Of a stretch of DNA of 64,000 bases, positions 7,710 to 16,303 are shown piece by piece (within the stretch, counting starts at the first letter, position 1; every line of letters begins with the position of its first letter). A model generated the notes under the pieces. It searched no databases and was not told where the DNA came from. It was given only the letters and a program-made list of their open reading frames with translations. Source of the DNA: Pusillimonas sp. DMV24BSW_D (lineage in GTDB: Bacteria > Pseudomonadota > Gammaproteobacteria > Burkholderiales > Burkholderiaceae_B); the NCBI RefSeq assembly GCF_011388195.1, contig NZ_CP049990.1, positions 124,001-188,000 of the forward strand, written 5' to 3'. A program made the translations under genes and the position numbers.

Positions 7710-8953
7710 GCTACCTCCTGCGCCTCGTTAACCAGCGTAAACTGCACGACATTCGTGTTGCCAGTGTCGAATGCCGCTTCACAGTATGAAAGGTAGAAAT
7801 CCCAGGTTCGCATAAAAACAGTATCAAACCCTTGAGCCCGAATGGCCGGCTCGTTCGCGTGAAATGGTGCTCGCCATCGGCGCAACGTTTCCGCGTAGTC
7901 GGGGCCGAAACGCAAGACGTTCTCGACACGCAACCCAGCACGCTGTGCGGCATTGCAAAACTCGCGTTCGCTGGGCAGCATGCCGCCGGGAAAGATGTAC
8001 TGCTGGATAAAATCGGTTGACTTAACGTAGCGATCGAACAGGTCATCGCGAATCGTAATACTCTGAATACACGCCCGACCGCCGGGCTTCAGATTCTTAC
8101 GCACCGTTTCAAAAAAAGACGGCCAGTACTCACGCCCCACTGCTTCGAACATTTCAATCGATATCAACGCGTCGTAGGGGCCATCGTGAATATCCCGGTA
8201 GTCTTGTAATCGCAAGTCGGCTCGCTCACCGTACCCTGCATCATCCAACCGGTTTTGCGCGTAATGCAATTGTTCAGTTGATAACGTCACGCCCACGACG
8301 TTCGCGCCGCGCTGCGCAGCAGCATGGGCTACCGCCCCCCAACCACAACCAATTTCCAGCACGCGATCACCTGCCGCTACTGCGGCTTCGTCCAGTGCCC
8401 GCCTTACTTTTGCGTGCTGAGCCTGTGGCAACGACTGCGTGCGATCATCCTGAAACCAGGCCGAGGAATAATTCATGGTTTCATCAAGCCAATAGCGATA
8501 AAACGCATTGCCCAGATCGTAATGGGCGTGGATGTTGCGCCTGCTGCCACTACGGCTGTTGCGGTTCAATATATGACGCATCCGATAGACCAACTTACCC
8601 CACCACGCACCGTAAAGCACACGCTCCATCTGCTCGCGATTAACGATAAAAAGCGCAATCAGCGATGTCAGGTCGGAAGTTGTCCAATCGCCCTGAATAT
8701 AACTCTCGGCAAAACCAATATCGCCGGATTTCAACGCTGCGGAAAATACATTCCAGTTATTCAACCGCAAGGCTGCATGAGGTTGACCACCCGGCCCAAA
8801 GCGACGCATTTCGCCATTGGGTAGCTCAACCTCCAGCCGACCACAAGATAGCTTGTTAAGCATCCGCAAAACCGTGCGCGCCGCGAAGGTGGGCCGACTG
8901 TGCTGCGTACCGGTGCGGCCAAGGGTCGGATGAGAATCCAAAGTGCGTGTCAT
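7706..8953 (-). CDS. Cyclopropane-fatty-acyl-phospholipid synthase family methyltransferase
   Basis: 415 residues; SAM-dependent methylation of unsaturated acyl chains of membrane phospholipids at the inner leaflet. Seen: N-terminal lipid-binding domain, AHYDLGNAFYRYWLDETMNY (start of the catalytic domain), SAM motif VLEIGCGWGA, and conserved YIFPGGMLPS. At the position where E. coli Cfa has Cys139 (MQYSC) this protein has Ser (MNYSS), as in many paralogues. The operon context (FAD amine oxidase-like, DUF1365) matches light- or singlet-oxygen-induced clusters and not housekeeping cfa. The product may be a methylated or furan-type fatty acid precursor instead of a cyclopropane (inference). Confidence 0.92.
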   Translation of the reverse strand: MTRTLDSHPTLGRTGTQHSRPTFAARTVLRMLNKLSCGRLEVELPNGEMRRFGPGGQPHAALRLNNWNVFSAALKSGDIGFAESYIQGDWTTSDLTSLIALFIVNREQMERVLYGAWWGKLVYRMRHILNRNSRSGSRRNIHAHYDLGNAFYRYWLDETMNYSSAWFQDDRTQSLPQAQHAKVRRALDEAAVAAGDRVLEIGCGWGAVAHAAAQRGANVVGVTLSTEQLHYAQNRLDDAGYGERADLRLQDYRDIHDGPYDALISIEMFEAVGREYWPSFFETVRKNLKPGGRACIQSITIRDDLFDRYVKSTDFIQQYIFPGGMLPSEREFCNAAQRAGLRVENVLRFGPDYAETLRRWRAPFHANEPAIRAQGFDTVFMRTWDFYLSYCEAAFDTGNTNVVQFTLVNEAQEVA

Positions 8954-9807
8954 GATTCTGAGCTCCTGGAGTAAGACGTATCGGGGTCGTCACCCTGGGT
9001 GACAAAAGGTTGATCAAGTGGCGGCTTACGATTGAACGGCACTTTTTTGAGCCATAAGCGCAGCGCCTGCCAGTGAATCCTGGCCATAATTCCAAAAGTC
9101 AGGAAAGGCATGGATATCATGGCTTTCCAGAGGGTGGCGCGGCCAAGCGTTTCAAGATGCCCACTTATGCTGGTTTGCAAAATAGCCCGGCCACTCGCAT
9201 CGTCGTGATCAATGCGCGCCACAATACGCTCTGCGCGGGAAGACGCAGCGTCTGTACGCATGAAGCGAAACCGGTAGCGCCCCGACGCCCGGCAAAACGG
9301 CGACACATGAAATACCTTGTCTGCCGTCATTTCTTTACCCCACTGCACTGACGACGCCAGCAAATAGCAATGACGCTCACCGAAAGTGTTGTTCACCTCG
9401 GCAACAATGGCTCGTAGCTTGCCTTCGCGGTTGTAGGCATACCAAAAACTGACCGGCTTGAAAACGTAGCCGAATACACGCGGATAGGTTTGCAACCACA
9501 CTTCGCCGTCGGCATTGTGAATACCCGACCGCTGCAATAACTGGTCGAACCACGCAAGCGCATCGCCCTCCCCATCACCGTGATCTTTGTCGTGAAATGC
9601 AACCAGGGCGGACTTATTACGCGCCAGCCCACGCCAGCCGACATGATGGGCGCTTCGCATAGGCAACATCAGAAACCAGGTGCGATATGAAAATGCGTGC
9701 TCAACCGGATGCAACCGCGCATGACGGATTTGACCAATACCAATCAAAGGAACGCTACGTGCATGTGCACGATTCGCCTGCCTCGTGGTGATGTTCGACG
9801 TTTTCAT
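8950..9807 (-). CDS. DUF1365 domain-containing protein
   Basis: 285 residues from the ATG at 9807; an upstream in-frame start at 9867 would run far into the preceding gene, while 9807 lies 12 bases after that gene's stop. Seen: N-terminal IGQIRHARLHPVEHAFSYR, the DUF1365 opening, then PRVFGYVFKPVSFWYAYN, typical of the family. Known: DUF1365 genes almost always neighbour an FAD amine oxidase and a CFA-like methyltransferase. RSP1091 of Rhodobacter, in the singlet-oxygen regulon, belongs here (from memory). Biochemistry not settled. Confidence 0.9.
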   Translation of the reverse strand: MKTSNITTRQANRAHARSVPLIGIGQIRHARLHPVEHAFSYRTWFLMLPMRSAHHVGWRGLARNKSALVAFHDKDHGDGEGDALAWFDQLLQRSGIHNADGEVWLQTYPRVFGYVFKPVSFWYAYNREGKLRAIVAEVNNTFGERHCYLLASSVQWGKEMTADKVFHVSPFCRASGRYRFRFMRTDAASSRAERIVARIDHDDASGRAILQTSISGHLETLGRATLWKAMISMPFLTFGIMARIHWQALRLWLKKVPFNRKPPLDQPFVTQGDDPDTSYSRSSES

Positions 9808-9818
9808 AGGTGGCTCAC

Positions 9819-11150
9819 TTATGCCGCCAACGCGGATGAAGGTCGGACGGGTGACTGTTGCCAACATTCCACCAATTGGTTTGCCACCCTCAAACCCGAC
9901 TGATACCCGTCTTCATGAAAGCCGTAGCCCGTCCAGGCTCCGCAGTACCAAGTGTGATTCCGACCTTGCAAATCGGGCAATTGACCTTGAGCGCGCCGTG
10001 CCGCCAAATCAAAAACCGGATGCGAATAATCGAACCGCGCCAAAACTTTGCCGGGATCGGGCTCGCGCAACGGGTTCAGCGTTTCAACAACCGGCACATC
10101 GAATGGCAAAGGTTGTAAACGGTTCAACAGATAATGCAGACAGACGCCCGGCATTGCATCATCGCCGCGAACACCATGCTCATAATTCCAGGCTGCCCAG
10201 GCCGTTTCTCTGGCTGGTAGCACGCTGATGTCGGTGTGCAACACGGCATGATTGGGTTGATACTGAATCGCGGAAAGCATCTCGATCTCTTGTGGATGCG
10301 CATCCAGCGCCAGCAACTTCAAGGCCTGGTCGGAATGACAAGCCATCACGATGTCATCGAAATACTCGGTTCCGAAACGGGTGGTAACCGATACCCCCGT
10401 GTTCTGCCCATGCCGTCGTACCGATATAACCGGCGTACGTAAGCGCAAATCGGGGATCTCCGCTGTCATTTTCTCCACATAGTGACGTGCACCGCCACGC
10501 ACCGTATGCCATTGCGGCCGATTTACCAACTGAAGCAGGCCATGGTTATGGCAAAAACGAATCAACGTGGCGACGGGAAATGCCATCATTTGATCTGCCG
10601 GGCATGACCAAATGCTGCTAATCATGGGAAGCAGGTACCAGTCGCGAAAACTGTCACCATAACCATTGGTTTCCAGGAAAGCGCCGAGCGGCTCCTGCAA
10701 TTGGGCCTCTGTGCCGGAACGAGCCAGCGTAGTGGCCTGACGGTTAAAACGCACCAAATCCGACAACATCGACCAAAACTGTGGCCGCAGCAAGTTCTTG
10801 CGCTGGGCAAATACGGTATTCAAGTTACTACCACACCACTCAAGCGATTGCGCCGGAACCTGAACTGAAAAAGACATATCAGAAGGCGCCGTTTGGACAT
10901 TCAGTGTGTTAAACAGCTCAATCAAACCGGGATAGGTCCGTTCGTTGAAAACCAAAAAGCCGGTGTCAACGCCATGCGTCACCCACTCACCCCGACTATT
11001 CGGCAAGGTGACGTCGACCGTGTGAGTGTGGCCCCCGCAATAATCCTCCGCTTCGAATAACGTGACCGCGACCGGGTAGCTTTGACGACCCAGGTACCAC
11101 GCTGCACTGAGGCCCGATATGCCTGATCCAACAACCGCAACTTTCTTCAC
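9819..11150 (-). CDS. FAD-dependent amine oxidase-like protein
   Basis: 443 residues from a GTG at 11150, chosen because the frame's earlier TTG (11174) lies within the operator palindrome and AAGGAA precedes the GTG. Seen: dinucleotide-binding VAVVGSGISGLSAAWYLG at the extreme N-terminus, FEAEDYCGGHTHTV soon after, and a C-terminal HTWYCGAWTGYGFHEDGYQSG that closes the FAD site. Known: this NAD(P)/FAD-binding family precedes DUF1365 and CFA-like genes in many proteobacteria; desaturation or oxidation of an acyl chain is a plausible role. First gene of the eight-gene operon, divergent from the CarH/LitR-like regulator. Confidence 0.9.
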   Translation of the reverse strand: MKKVAVVGSGISGLSAAWYLGRQSYPVAVTLFEAEDYCGGHTHTVDVTLPNSRGEWVTHGVDTGFLVFNERTYPGLIELFNTLNVQTAPSDMSFSVQVPAQSLEWCGSNLNTVFAQRKNLLRPQFWSMLSDLVRFNRQATTLARSGTEAQLQEPLGAFLETNGYGDSFRDWYLLPMISSIWSCPADQMMAFPVATLIRFCHNHGLLQLVNRPQWHTVRGGARHYVEKMTAEIPDLRLRTPVISVRRHGQNTGVSVTTRFGTEYFDDIVMACHSDQALKLLALDAHPQEIEMLSAIQYQPNHAVLHTDISVLPARETAWAAWNYEHGVRGDDAMPGVCLHYLLNRLQPLPFDVPVVETLNPLREPDPGKVLARFDYSHPVFDLAARRAQGQLPDLQGRNHTWYCGAWTGYGFHEDGYQSGLRVANQLVECWQQSPVRPSSALAA

Positions 11151-11167
11151 TTTCGCTTTTCCTTGCC

Positions 11168-11189
11168 TAGACAAAATAATATTTGTCTA
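11168..11189. promoter_or_regulatory. Operator palindrome of the lipid operon
   Basis: Perfect 8-bp arms TAGACAAA (11168-11175) and TTTGTCTA (11182-11189) with a 6-base spacer. On the minus strand a -10-like TATTAT (11181-11176) lies in its centre, with a weak TTACCA 18 bases upstream, so a bound protein would block the amine-oxidase operon promoter. The position 17 bases before the GTG start and the matching half-sites near the merR gene point to the adjacent CarH/LitR-like regulator (inference). Confidence 0.65.
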
Positions 11190-11246
11190 AGTCAAAAATT
11201 GGTAATTAGCGAAATAATAGGCTTAAAATAGTTTTTTTTCAATATA

Positions 11247-11290
11247 TGTCCTAGACAAAATAAATTTGCTATTATTCTTGTCCATGACAA
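11247..11290. promoter_or_regulatory. Operator half-site cluster upstream of the CarH/LitR-like gene
   Basis: TGTC-CTA-GACA (11247-11257) and TTGTC-CAT-GACAA (11278-11290) are both inverted pairs with a 3-base spacer. They flank a -10-like TATTAT (11270-11275) on the plus strand. The TAGACAAA octamer of the operon operator recurs at 11252-11259. This suggests autoregulation by the MerR-type protein. Confidence 0.6.
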
Positions 11291-11316
11291 ACTAGAAAAC
11301 AAACAGGTTCAAAACC

Positions 11317-12264
11317 ATGACGTCTGTTCCGAAGAATCCGCAGCTCATGCTGAACATCACCGCTGTGGAACGCGATACCCGGATTGGCAAAGACGCTTTG
11401 CGCGTGTGGGAGCGACGCTACGGTTTTCCCCAGCCGGAACGCGATACAAACGGCGAACGTCTGTACCCGCCCGACCAAGTGGAGCGCCTGCGCATTATCA
11501 AACGGTTGTTGGATGCCGGCCATCGGCCCGGGCGGGTGGTTGCATTGCAATTGGCTCAATTGCATGAACTCAGTGACGCACTGAAAGAAGCAACCAATGC
11601 AACAATTGCCGCCGGCGACACAGCGTCATTGCAGAAACTGGAAATTACGCAACTTCTGGACCTGCTTAAAACACATGACCCCACACAGTTGCGACGTCGG
11701 TTCTCACAACAGATTATGCGCATCGGCCTGGCCCGGTTTGTTCTGGACATTGCGACCCCGCTGATGCGTGATGTCGGCAAAGCCTGGGCGAGCGGCGACC
11801 TGCACATCTTCGAGGAGCATCTGTGCAGCGAAGTGCTCGAAACCAGCTTGCGCGCCGCGTTGGCAACCGCGCCCGAACCTTCGGCGAACAGTCGACCCCG
11901 TATATTGTTATCCACCATCCCGGGAGAAAGTCACAGCTTAAGTATTCTGATGGCTGAAGCCTTATTTCTGGTCGAAGGATGCAGTTGCATGAACCTGGGT
12001 TCACAAACCCCGCTACACGATCTGATCAGTGCTGCAAACGCGCACCGGTCGGACATCGTCGCCATTAGTTTTTCAGCTGCAAGCAACCCCGGGCAATCGG
12101 CCGATGCGCTGCATGAGCTGCGTGCCATGCTGCCCGCCGCCGTTGAGCTCTGGGCGGGTAGCCCTCATTCCGTGTTGCTACGACGGGACATTCCGGGGGT
12201 GAGCGTCATGGCACATCTTGAAGACGTACCCGGCCAAGTGCAACGCTGGCGTCAACAAAGATAA
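11317..12264 (+). CDS. CarH/LitR-type MerR regulator with cobalamin-binding domain (putative photoreceptor)
   Basis: 315 residues. Seen: MerR-type winged helix at the N-terminus (LRVWERRYGFPQPERD then GERLYPPDQVERLRIIKRLL), a helical cobalamin cap containing W-x9-EH (WASGDLHIFEEH, about residues 155-167), and a Rossmann B12 domain with PGESH, which supplies the E-x-H lower ligand. Known: in CarH/LitR the Wx9EH His is the upper ligand of adenosylcobalamin in the light-sensitive tetramer; light breaks the Co-C bond and releases DNA. The Gly usually following the motif is Ser here. Divergent from the lipid operon. Light sensing is inferred from the motifs. Confidence 0.87.
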   Translation: MTSVPKNPQLMLNITAVERDTRIGKDALRVWERRYGFPQPERDTNGERLYPPDQVERLRIIKRLLDAGHRPGRVVALQLAQLHELSDALKEATNATIAAGDTASLQKLEITQLLDLLKTHDPTQLRRRFSQQIMRIGLARFVLDIATPLMRDVGKAWASGDLHIFEEHLCSEVLETSLRAALATAPEPSANSRPRILLSTIPGESHSLSILMAEALFLVEGCSCMNLGSQTPLHDLISAANAHRSDIVAISFSAASNPGQSADALHELRAMLPAAVELWAGSPHSVLLRRDIPGVSVMAHLEDVPGQVQRWRQQR

Positions 12265-12344
12265 GCCGCACAGGTTTACACTAAGCGCACTTGCCGTCCA
12301 CCTCCGGATTGCAAGTGCCCGGATTCTTCATTTTGAGGGTCACT

Positions 12345-13577
12345 GTGTCAAAAAAATGGGTCAACTGGAAGATGCTGTTGCCGGCCTTGCTTGTGGCTGT
12401 GGTCGGCATAATCGTCTGGCAAAAATGGCGTGGTCCTGAAATACGCGCCTACCGTGTCGAATCGCATCCGCTGATTCAACAAGTGGTCGCAACCGGGCGC
12501 GTCGCCTCCGACGATCGCGCGGATATCGGCAGTGAAATTACGGCAGTCGTCAGAGAACGCCTGGTTGACCGTGGCCAGCCGGTACAAGAGAATGAAGTCC
12601 TGATTACACTTAGTGCAGACCAATTAAAAGCACAAGAGCAAGAGGCGCAAGCGGCCCTGGCGTTAATGCGCAGTTCGCGCCGGCCGCAAGCACAGGCGCG
12701 GCTGGAGCAAGCGCAATCGCATCTGGCGCAAGCAAAACGGGAGGTACAGCGGCGGCGCTTGCTGGCCAAAGAAAAAGCCATTCCAACCGAAGATCTGGAG
12801 CAAGCGGAAAATGCCTTGGCTGCAGCACAAGCGGGATTTGACCAGGCCAAACTTGACGTCTCGGCTTTGGCGCAAGGCGGCGTCGAGGAGTCTATTTTGC
12901 AGCAACGCCTGAATGCCATCCGTGCAGCCCTGGATAAAACACAAATTCGAGCGCCGTTTTCAGGCACGGTATTGGAACGTTACGTGTCACCCGGTGATAC
13001 AGTTCAGCCGGGGCAAGCACTACTGACATTACGCGACCAAAGCAAGATTGAACTGCTGGTGCCCGTGGACGAACGTAACCTGGGCGTTCTTGAGGTGGGT
13101 CAGCCCGCCATTATCATTGCGGATGCCTATCCCAATGAACCTTTTAGGGCAGAAATTACGAGTATTGCGCCGGTCATCGACCCACAGCGCGGTACGGTCG
13201 ATATTCGTTTATCGGCCGCGCCCGCCCCTGATTTCCTGAAGGAAGATATGACGATCACCGCCACAATAGAAACGGCGCGGAACGATGCCGCACTTGTCGT
13301 CCCCAACGACACACTGTTCCAACAAAACGGCAACCGGGCGAAGGTCTGGGTATACAGCCACGGCAAGGCTAACGAAACCCAAGTGAGAACAGGGCTCAAC
13401 AGCCTGGCGCTATCGCAAATTACCGAAGGCTTGAGTGCCGGCGACATTGTTCTTGGCACCAGCGATGAGCTTACCGACGGCCAACGTGTTCGGGCAACCA
13501 TCAGCCCTTTACCGCAAAGCCGAACCATTGATGCAGCCGAACGAACCGATGGGGAAACGCCCATGAAACTGGATTAG
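12345..13577 (+). CDS. Periplasmic adaptor subunit of ABC efflux system (HlyD/MacA-like)
   Basis: 410 residues from the GTG at 12345, preceded by GAGGGT; the frame extends upstream to a TTG at 12291 without a convincing ribosome site. Seen: one membrane segment (about 9-27), a barrel-sandwich/lipoyl-like half (SEITAVVRERLVDRGQPVQENEVL), a long Ala/Gln-rich coiled-coil hairpin (about 90-190), the second lipoyl half (APFSGTVLERYVSPGDTVQPG), then a beta-barrel domain. Links an inner-membrane pump to an outer-membrane channel. Followed by permease and ATPase genes in one operon; no TolC gene adjoins. Confidence 0.9.
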   Translation: MSKKWVNWKMLLPALLVAVVGIIVWQKWRGPEIRAYRVESHPLIQQVVATGRVASDDRADIGSEITAVVRERLVDRGQPVQENEVLITLSADQLKAQEQEAQAALALMRSSRRPQAQARLEQAQSHLAQAKREVQRRRLLAKEKAIPTEDLEQAENALAAAQAGFDQAKLDVSALAQGGVEESILQQRLNAIRAALDKTQIRAPFSGTVLERYVSPGDTVQPGQALLTLRDQSKIELLVPVDERNLGVLEVGQPAIIIADAYPNEPFRAEITSIAPVIDPQRGTVDIRLSAAPAPDFLKEDMTITATIETARNDAALVVPNDTLFQQNGNRAKVWVYSHGKANETQVRTGLNSLALSQITEGLSAGDIVLGTSDELTDGQRVRATISPLPQSRTIDAAERTDGETPMKLD

Positions 13578-13587
13578 GCCCTTCCAC

Positions 13588-14790
13588 ATGTGGCTTGAAT
13601 CACTGATTGCCTTAAAGTTTTTACGCCAAAATCTGGTTCAAACGGCATTGATTCTGGTGGGCATAGCCGTGGGGGTGTCAGTTATTGTCTTTATCACCAC
13701 GCTAATTAATGGTTTGCAAGCCAACATTATTGAACGCACGCTGGGCACGCAGTCTCACATTCGGGTTGAACCGGCTGAAGAGCAAAATCTGATTGCACCG
13801 GTTCAACCCGGCACCATTGCCCTGATCCGCGAGGATCCTCGGGGTCAACGGTTACGCTCCATCAACAACTGGATTGCGGTCCAGTCCACACTCGATAATC
13901 TGGAAGGCATCACCGCCGTTTCACCCATCGTTTCCGGCCCGGCCTTTGCCCGTAGGGGCGACGTTTTAAAATCGGTGTCGCTCATTGGCATTGACCCCGA
14001 CCGCTATGAAAGAATCATCCCGATCAGCGATGACATGATCGCCGGCCGCTTTCGTGTCGGCGCCGGCGACGCCGTTATTGGGCGCCTGTTGGCTAAAGAC
14101 CTAGGGCTGCGTACCGGCAGCAAAATGCGGATTGAGGCGGACGATGGAAGGATTGCGTTAGTGACGATCGCCGGTATTTTTGAACTGGGCGTACGTGAAC
14201 TTGATCAACGCTATGTTTACCTCGACCTGAAACAGGCACAGTCGTTATTGGATTTACCTGGTGGCGTCACCCTAATCGACGTCACGGTCGACAACCTTTT
14301 CGCCGCCGATCTGGACGCACAAAGAATTCAGAAGCTAACAGGCATGAAAGCGGAAAGCTGGATAGAAACCAATGCCCAATTGATGAACGCCTTGAGCTCA
14401 CAAAGGCTCTCAACCACCATGATTACCGTATTTGTGGCTTTGTCGGTTGCGTTCGGTATTGCCAGTGTGCTGGCGATTAGCGTGACCCAACGCACGCGGG
14501 AAATTGGGATTTTGCGCGCCATGGGTATTCGGCAACACCAAATGTTGCGGGTGTTTCTCGTTCAAGGTGCGTTGCTGGGAATGGCTGGGTCGGCGGTTGG
14601 TGCAGTGGCCGGCACCGGCTTGGTCTGGGCATTCAACACCTTTGGCCCAAAACTTTTCTATATTCCATTAAGCCCTGTTCTTATCCCCATTACCATGGTG
14701 TTTGCTGCGTTCACGGGCGTTTTAGCGGCCAGCGTACCTGCCTGGCGTGCAGCGCGTTTAAACCCGGTAGAGGCGATCCGCTATGTCTGA
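13588..14790 (+). CDS. ABC transporter permease, FtsX/MacB-PCD type
   Basis: 400 residues. Seen: one N-terminal membrane helix (about 18-40), a large periplasmic domain (about 45-265), then three C-terminal helices (about 270-295, 325-350, 355-380) with [11 protein letters not shown] in the cytoplasmic coupling region, the type VII ABC layout shared by MacB, LolC/E and FtsX. Unlike MacB, the ATPase is a separate protein encoded downstream. Such systems drive a mechanotransmission pump for lipids, peptides or lipoproteins; the substrate is unknown here. Its stop overlaps the ATPase start (ATGTCTGA). Confidence 0.9.
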   Translation: MWLESLIALKFLRQNLVQTALILVGIAVGVSVIVFITTLINGLQANIIERTLGTQSHIRVEPAEEQNLIAPVQPGTIALIREDPRGQRLRSINNWIAVQSTLDNLEGITAVSPIVSGPAFARRGDVLKSVSLIGIDPDRYERIIPISDDMIAGRFRVGAGDAVIGRLLAKDLGLRTGSKMRIEADDGRIALVTIAGIFELGVRELDQRYVYLDLKQAQSLLDLPGGVTLIDVTVDNLFAADLDAQRIQKLTGMKAESWIETNAQLMNALSSQRLSTTMITVFVALSVAFGIASVLAISVTQRTREIGILRAMGIRQHQMLRVFLVQGALLGMAGSAVGAVAGTGLVWAFNTFGPKLFYIPLSPVLIPITMVFAAFTGVLAASVPAWRAARLNPVEAIRYV

Positions 14791-15562
14791 AACGCTTCGA
14801 CCCGTTCTAACACTGAAACAACTAAGAAAATCGTATAACGTCGGCAAACCCAACGAAACCGAAGTCTTGCATGGTATCGATCTGGAAATTGGCGAGGACG
14901 ATTTCGCGGCGCTTGTGGGGCCTTCAGGTTCGGGCAAGAGTACACTTCTGAACATGTTGGGCTTGCTCGACCACCCAACCTCAGGTGAGCTTTTTCTGCA
15001 AGGCCAACCTACTCGCGAAATGGATGATGAGACCCGAACGGCTGCACGCGGCCGAAAAATTGGTTTCGTATTCCAGTTTCACCACCTGATTCCCGCATTC
15101 AGCGTGCTTGAAAACGTACTCATGCCTTTGATGATTGCGCAAGGCAAACCCGGCAAAACTGACCAGGAGCGCGCGATCAAACTGCTTGCTGAAGTTGGGC
15201 TGGAAAAATTCGCCCAGGAAAAGCCCGGAAACCTTTCAGGCGGCCAGCAACAACGCGTCGCCATTGCCCGCGCGCTGATTACGCAACCGGCACTGCTGCT
15301 GGCGGATGAACCCACGGGAAACCTTGATACACAAACAGCGGCCGGCATCTTTAAGCTCTTTCGGCGCTTCAACCGCGAGTTCGGCTGCGCTGTTCTGATT
15401 GTGACTCACGACCCTCGGTTATCAGAGACCTGTGACCGCACAATTACCCTGGTGGACGGCCGCATTGAGTCGGATTTACGCACACCTCACGAGCCGGCGC
15501 AATCGGGCCAGGGGATGTCCGCCTCGGAGGCCTTGGCTTCAAAAAGCGGCTTGGAAAAATAG
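14783..15562 (+). CDS. ABC transporter ATP-binding protein, LolD/MacB-type
   Basis: 259 residues. Seen: Walker [10 protein letters not shown] (about 54-62), Q-loop FVFQFHHL, signature LSGGQQQR, Walker [10 protein letters not shown], and H-loop VTHD. After residue 230 there is a 30-residue tail (from DLRTPHEP) beyond the normal LolD end, and this tail is encoded antisense to the 3' end of the EAL gene (76 bases overlap). Third gene of the adaptor-permease-ATPase operon, overlapping the permease gene by 8 bases. Powers the efflux system from the cytoplasmic face. Confidence 0.92.
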   Translation: MSETLRPVLTLKQLRKSYNVGKPNETEVLHGIDLEIGEDDFAALVGPSGSGKSTLLNMLGLLDHPTSGELFLQGQPTREMDDETRTAARGRKIGFVFQFHHLIPAFSVLENVLMPLMIAQGKPGKTDQERAIKLLAEVGLEKFAQEKPGNLSGGQQQRVAIARALITQPALLLADEPTGNLDTQTAAGIFKLFRRFNREFGCAVLIVTHDPRLSETCDRTITLVDGRIESDLRTPHEPAQSGQGMSASEALASKSGLEK

Positions 15563-16251
15563 TATCCCTGCATCAGGCTGATACCCAAATCGCTTAAACA
15601 GCGATATTCTTCGTAAGTTTCCACACCCTCGGCAATCATCACAATGCCCAACTCTTCCACCATGCGCTCCACGCCTTTGATAATTGCCTGGCGCGGACGG
15701 CTTTCATGCACGTTACGGATTAAATCCATATCGAGCTTGATAATATCGGGCTGATAGTCGGCCAATAAATTCAAACCGGCAAAACCCGCACCGAAATCAT
15801 CGATGGCCGTTGTGAACCCAATGCGCTTGTACTCACGCAAAATTTCCGCCAGCCATTTTCCATCCTCGACCTCTTCACCTTCCACTGTCTCAAAAATAAT
15901 TTGGTCGATGGGAAAGTCGAACGTTTTGGCGGCCTCGAGCGTGGTGCGGATGCAAAGCTCCGGCTTGTAAATGGCGTTGGGAAGAAAGTTAATGGAAAGT
16001 TTGGAATCCATGCCCAACTGCGAGGCAATTTGAATCGCCTTCACACGACAAGACTGATCGAACTGGTAGCGATTTTCATCGTTAACCCGCGCAAGCACGG
16101 AATAAGCAGATTCGCCTCGTTCCCCCCGGACCAAGGCCTCATGGGCAAATACTTCCCGGTTTGCAACATTTAAAATAGGCTGAAACGCATAACTGAACTG
16201 GAAACCGAGTGGTTCATTATCGCGACACTGAGAGCATGAAAGTGGTGGCAT
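15487..16251 (-). CDS. EAL-domain c-di-GMP phosphodiesterase (EAL only)
   Basis: 254 residues, soluble. Hydrolyses c-di-GMP to pGpG. Seen: EAL motif in HEALVRG (about 38-44), INFLPN (metal Asn), IIFETVEG (metal Glu), DDFGAGF (loop 6 DD), IIKLDMDL (catalytic Lys) and IAEGVET (Glu), so all catalytic positions appear present. No sensor domain apart from a short Cys-containing N-terminus (SCSQC, near residue 6), which could bind metal or respond to redox (inference). Convergent overlap with the ABC ATPase gene. Confidence 0.9.
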   Translation of the reverse strand: MPPLSCSQCRDNEPLGFQFSYAFQPILNVANREVFAHEALVRGERGESAYSVLARVNDENRYQFDQSCRVKAIQIASQLGMDSKLSINFLPNAIYKPELCIRTTLEAAKTFDFPIDQIIFETVEGEEVEDGKWLAEILREYKRIGFTTAIDDFGAGFAGLNLLADYQPDIIKLDMDLIRNVHESRPRQAIIKGVERMVEELGIVMIAEGVETYEEYRCLSDLGISLMQGYYFSKPLFEAKASEADIPWPDCAGS

Positions 16252-16303
16252 TAAATTTTAGGGTTCGATGTTTTGTAATATTCCCTGATCATAACAAAAC
16301 GGG

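Noticed and set aside
3983-11174. Housekeeping cfa locus
   Set aside because: The DUF1365/amine-oxidase context and the divergent B12 regulator fit the inducible paralogue, not the single-gene sigma-S-controlled cfa.
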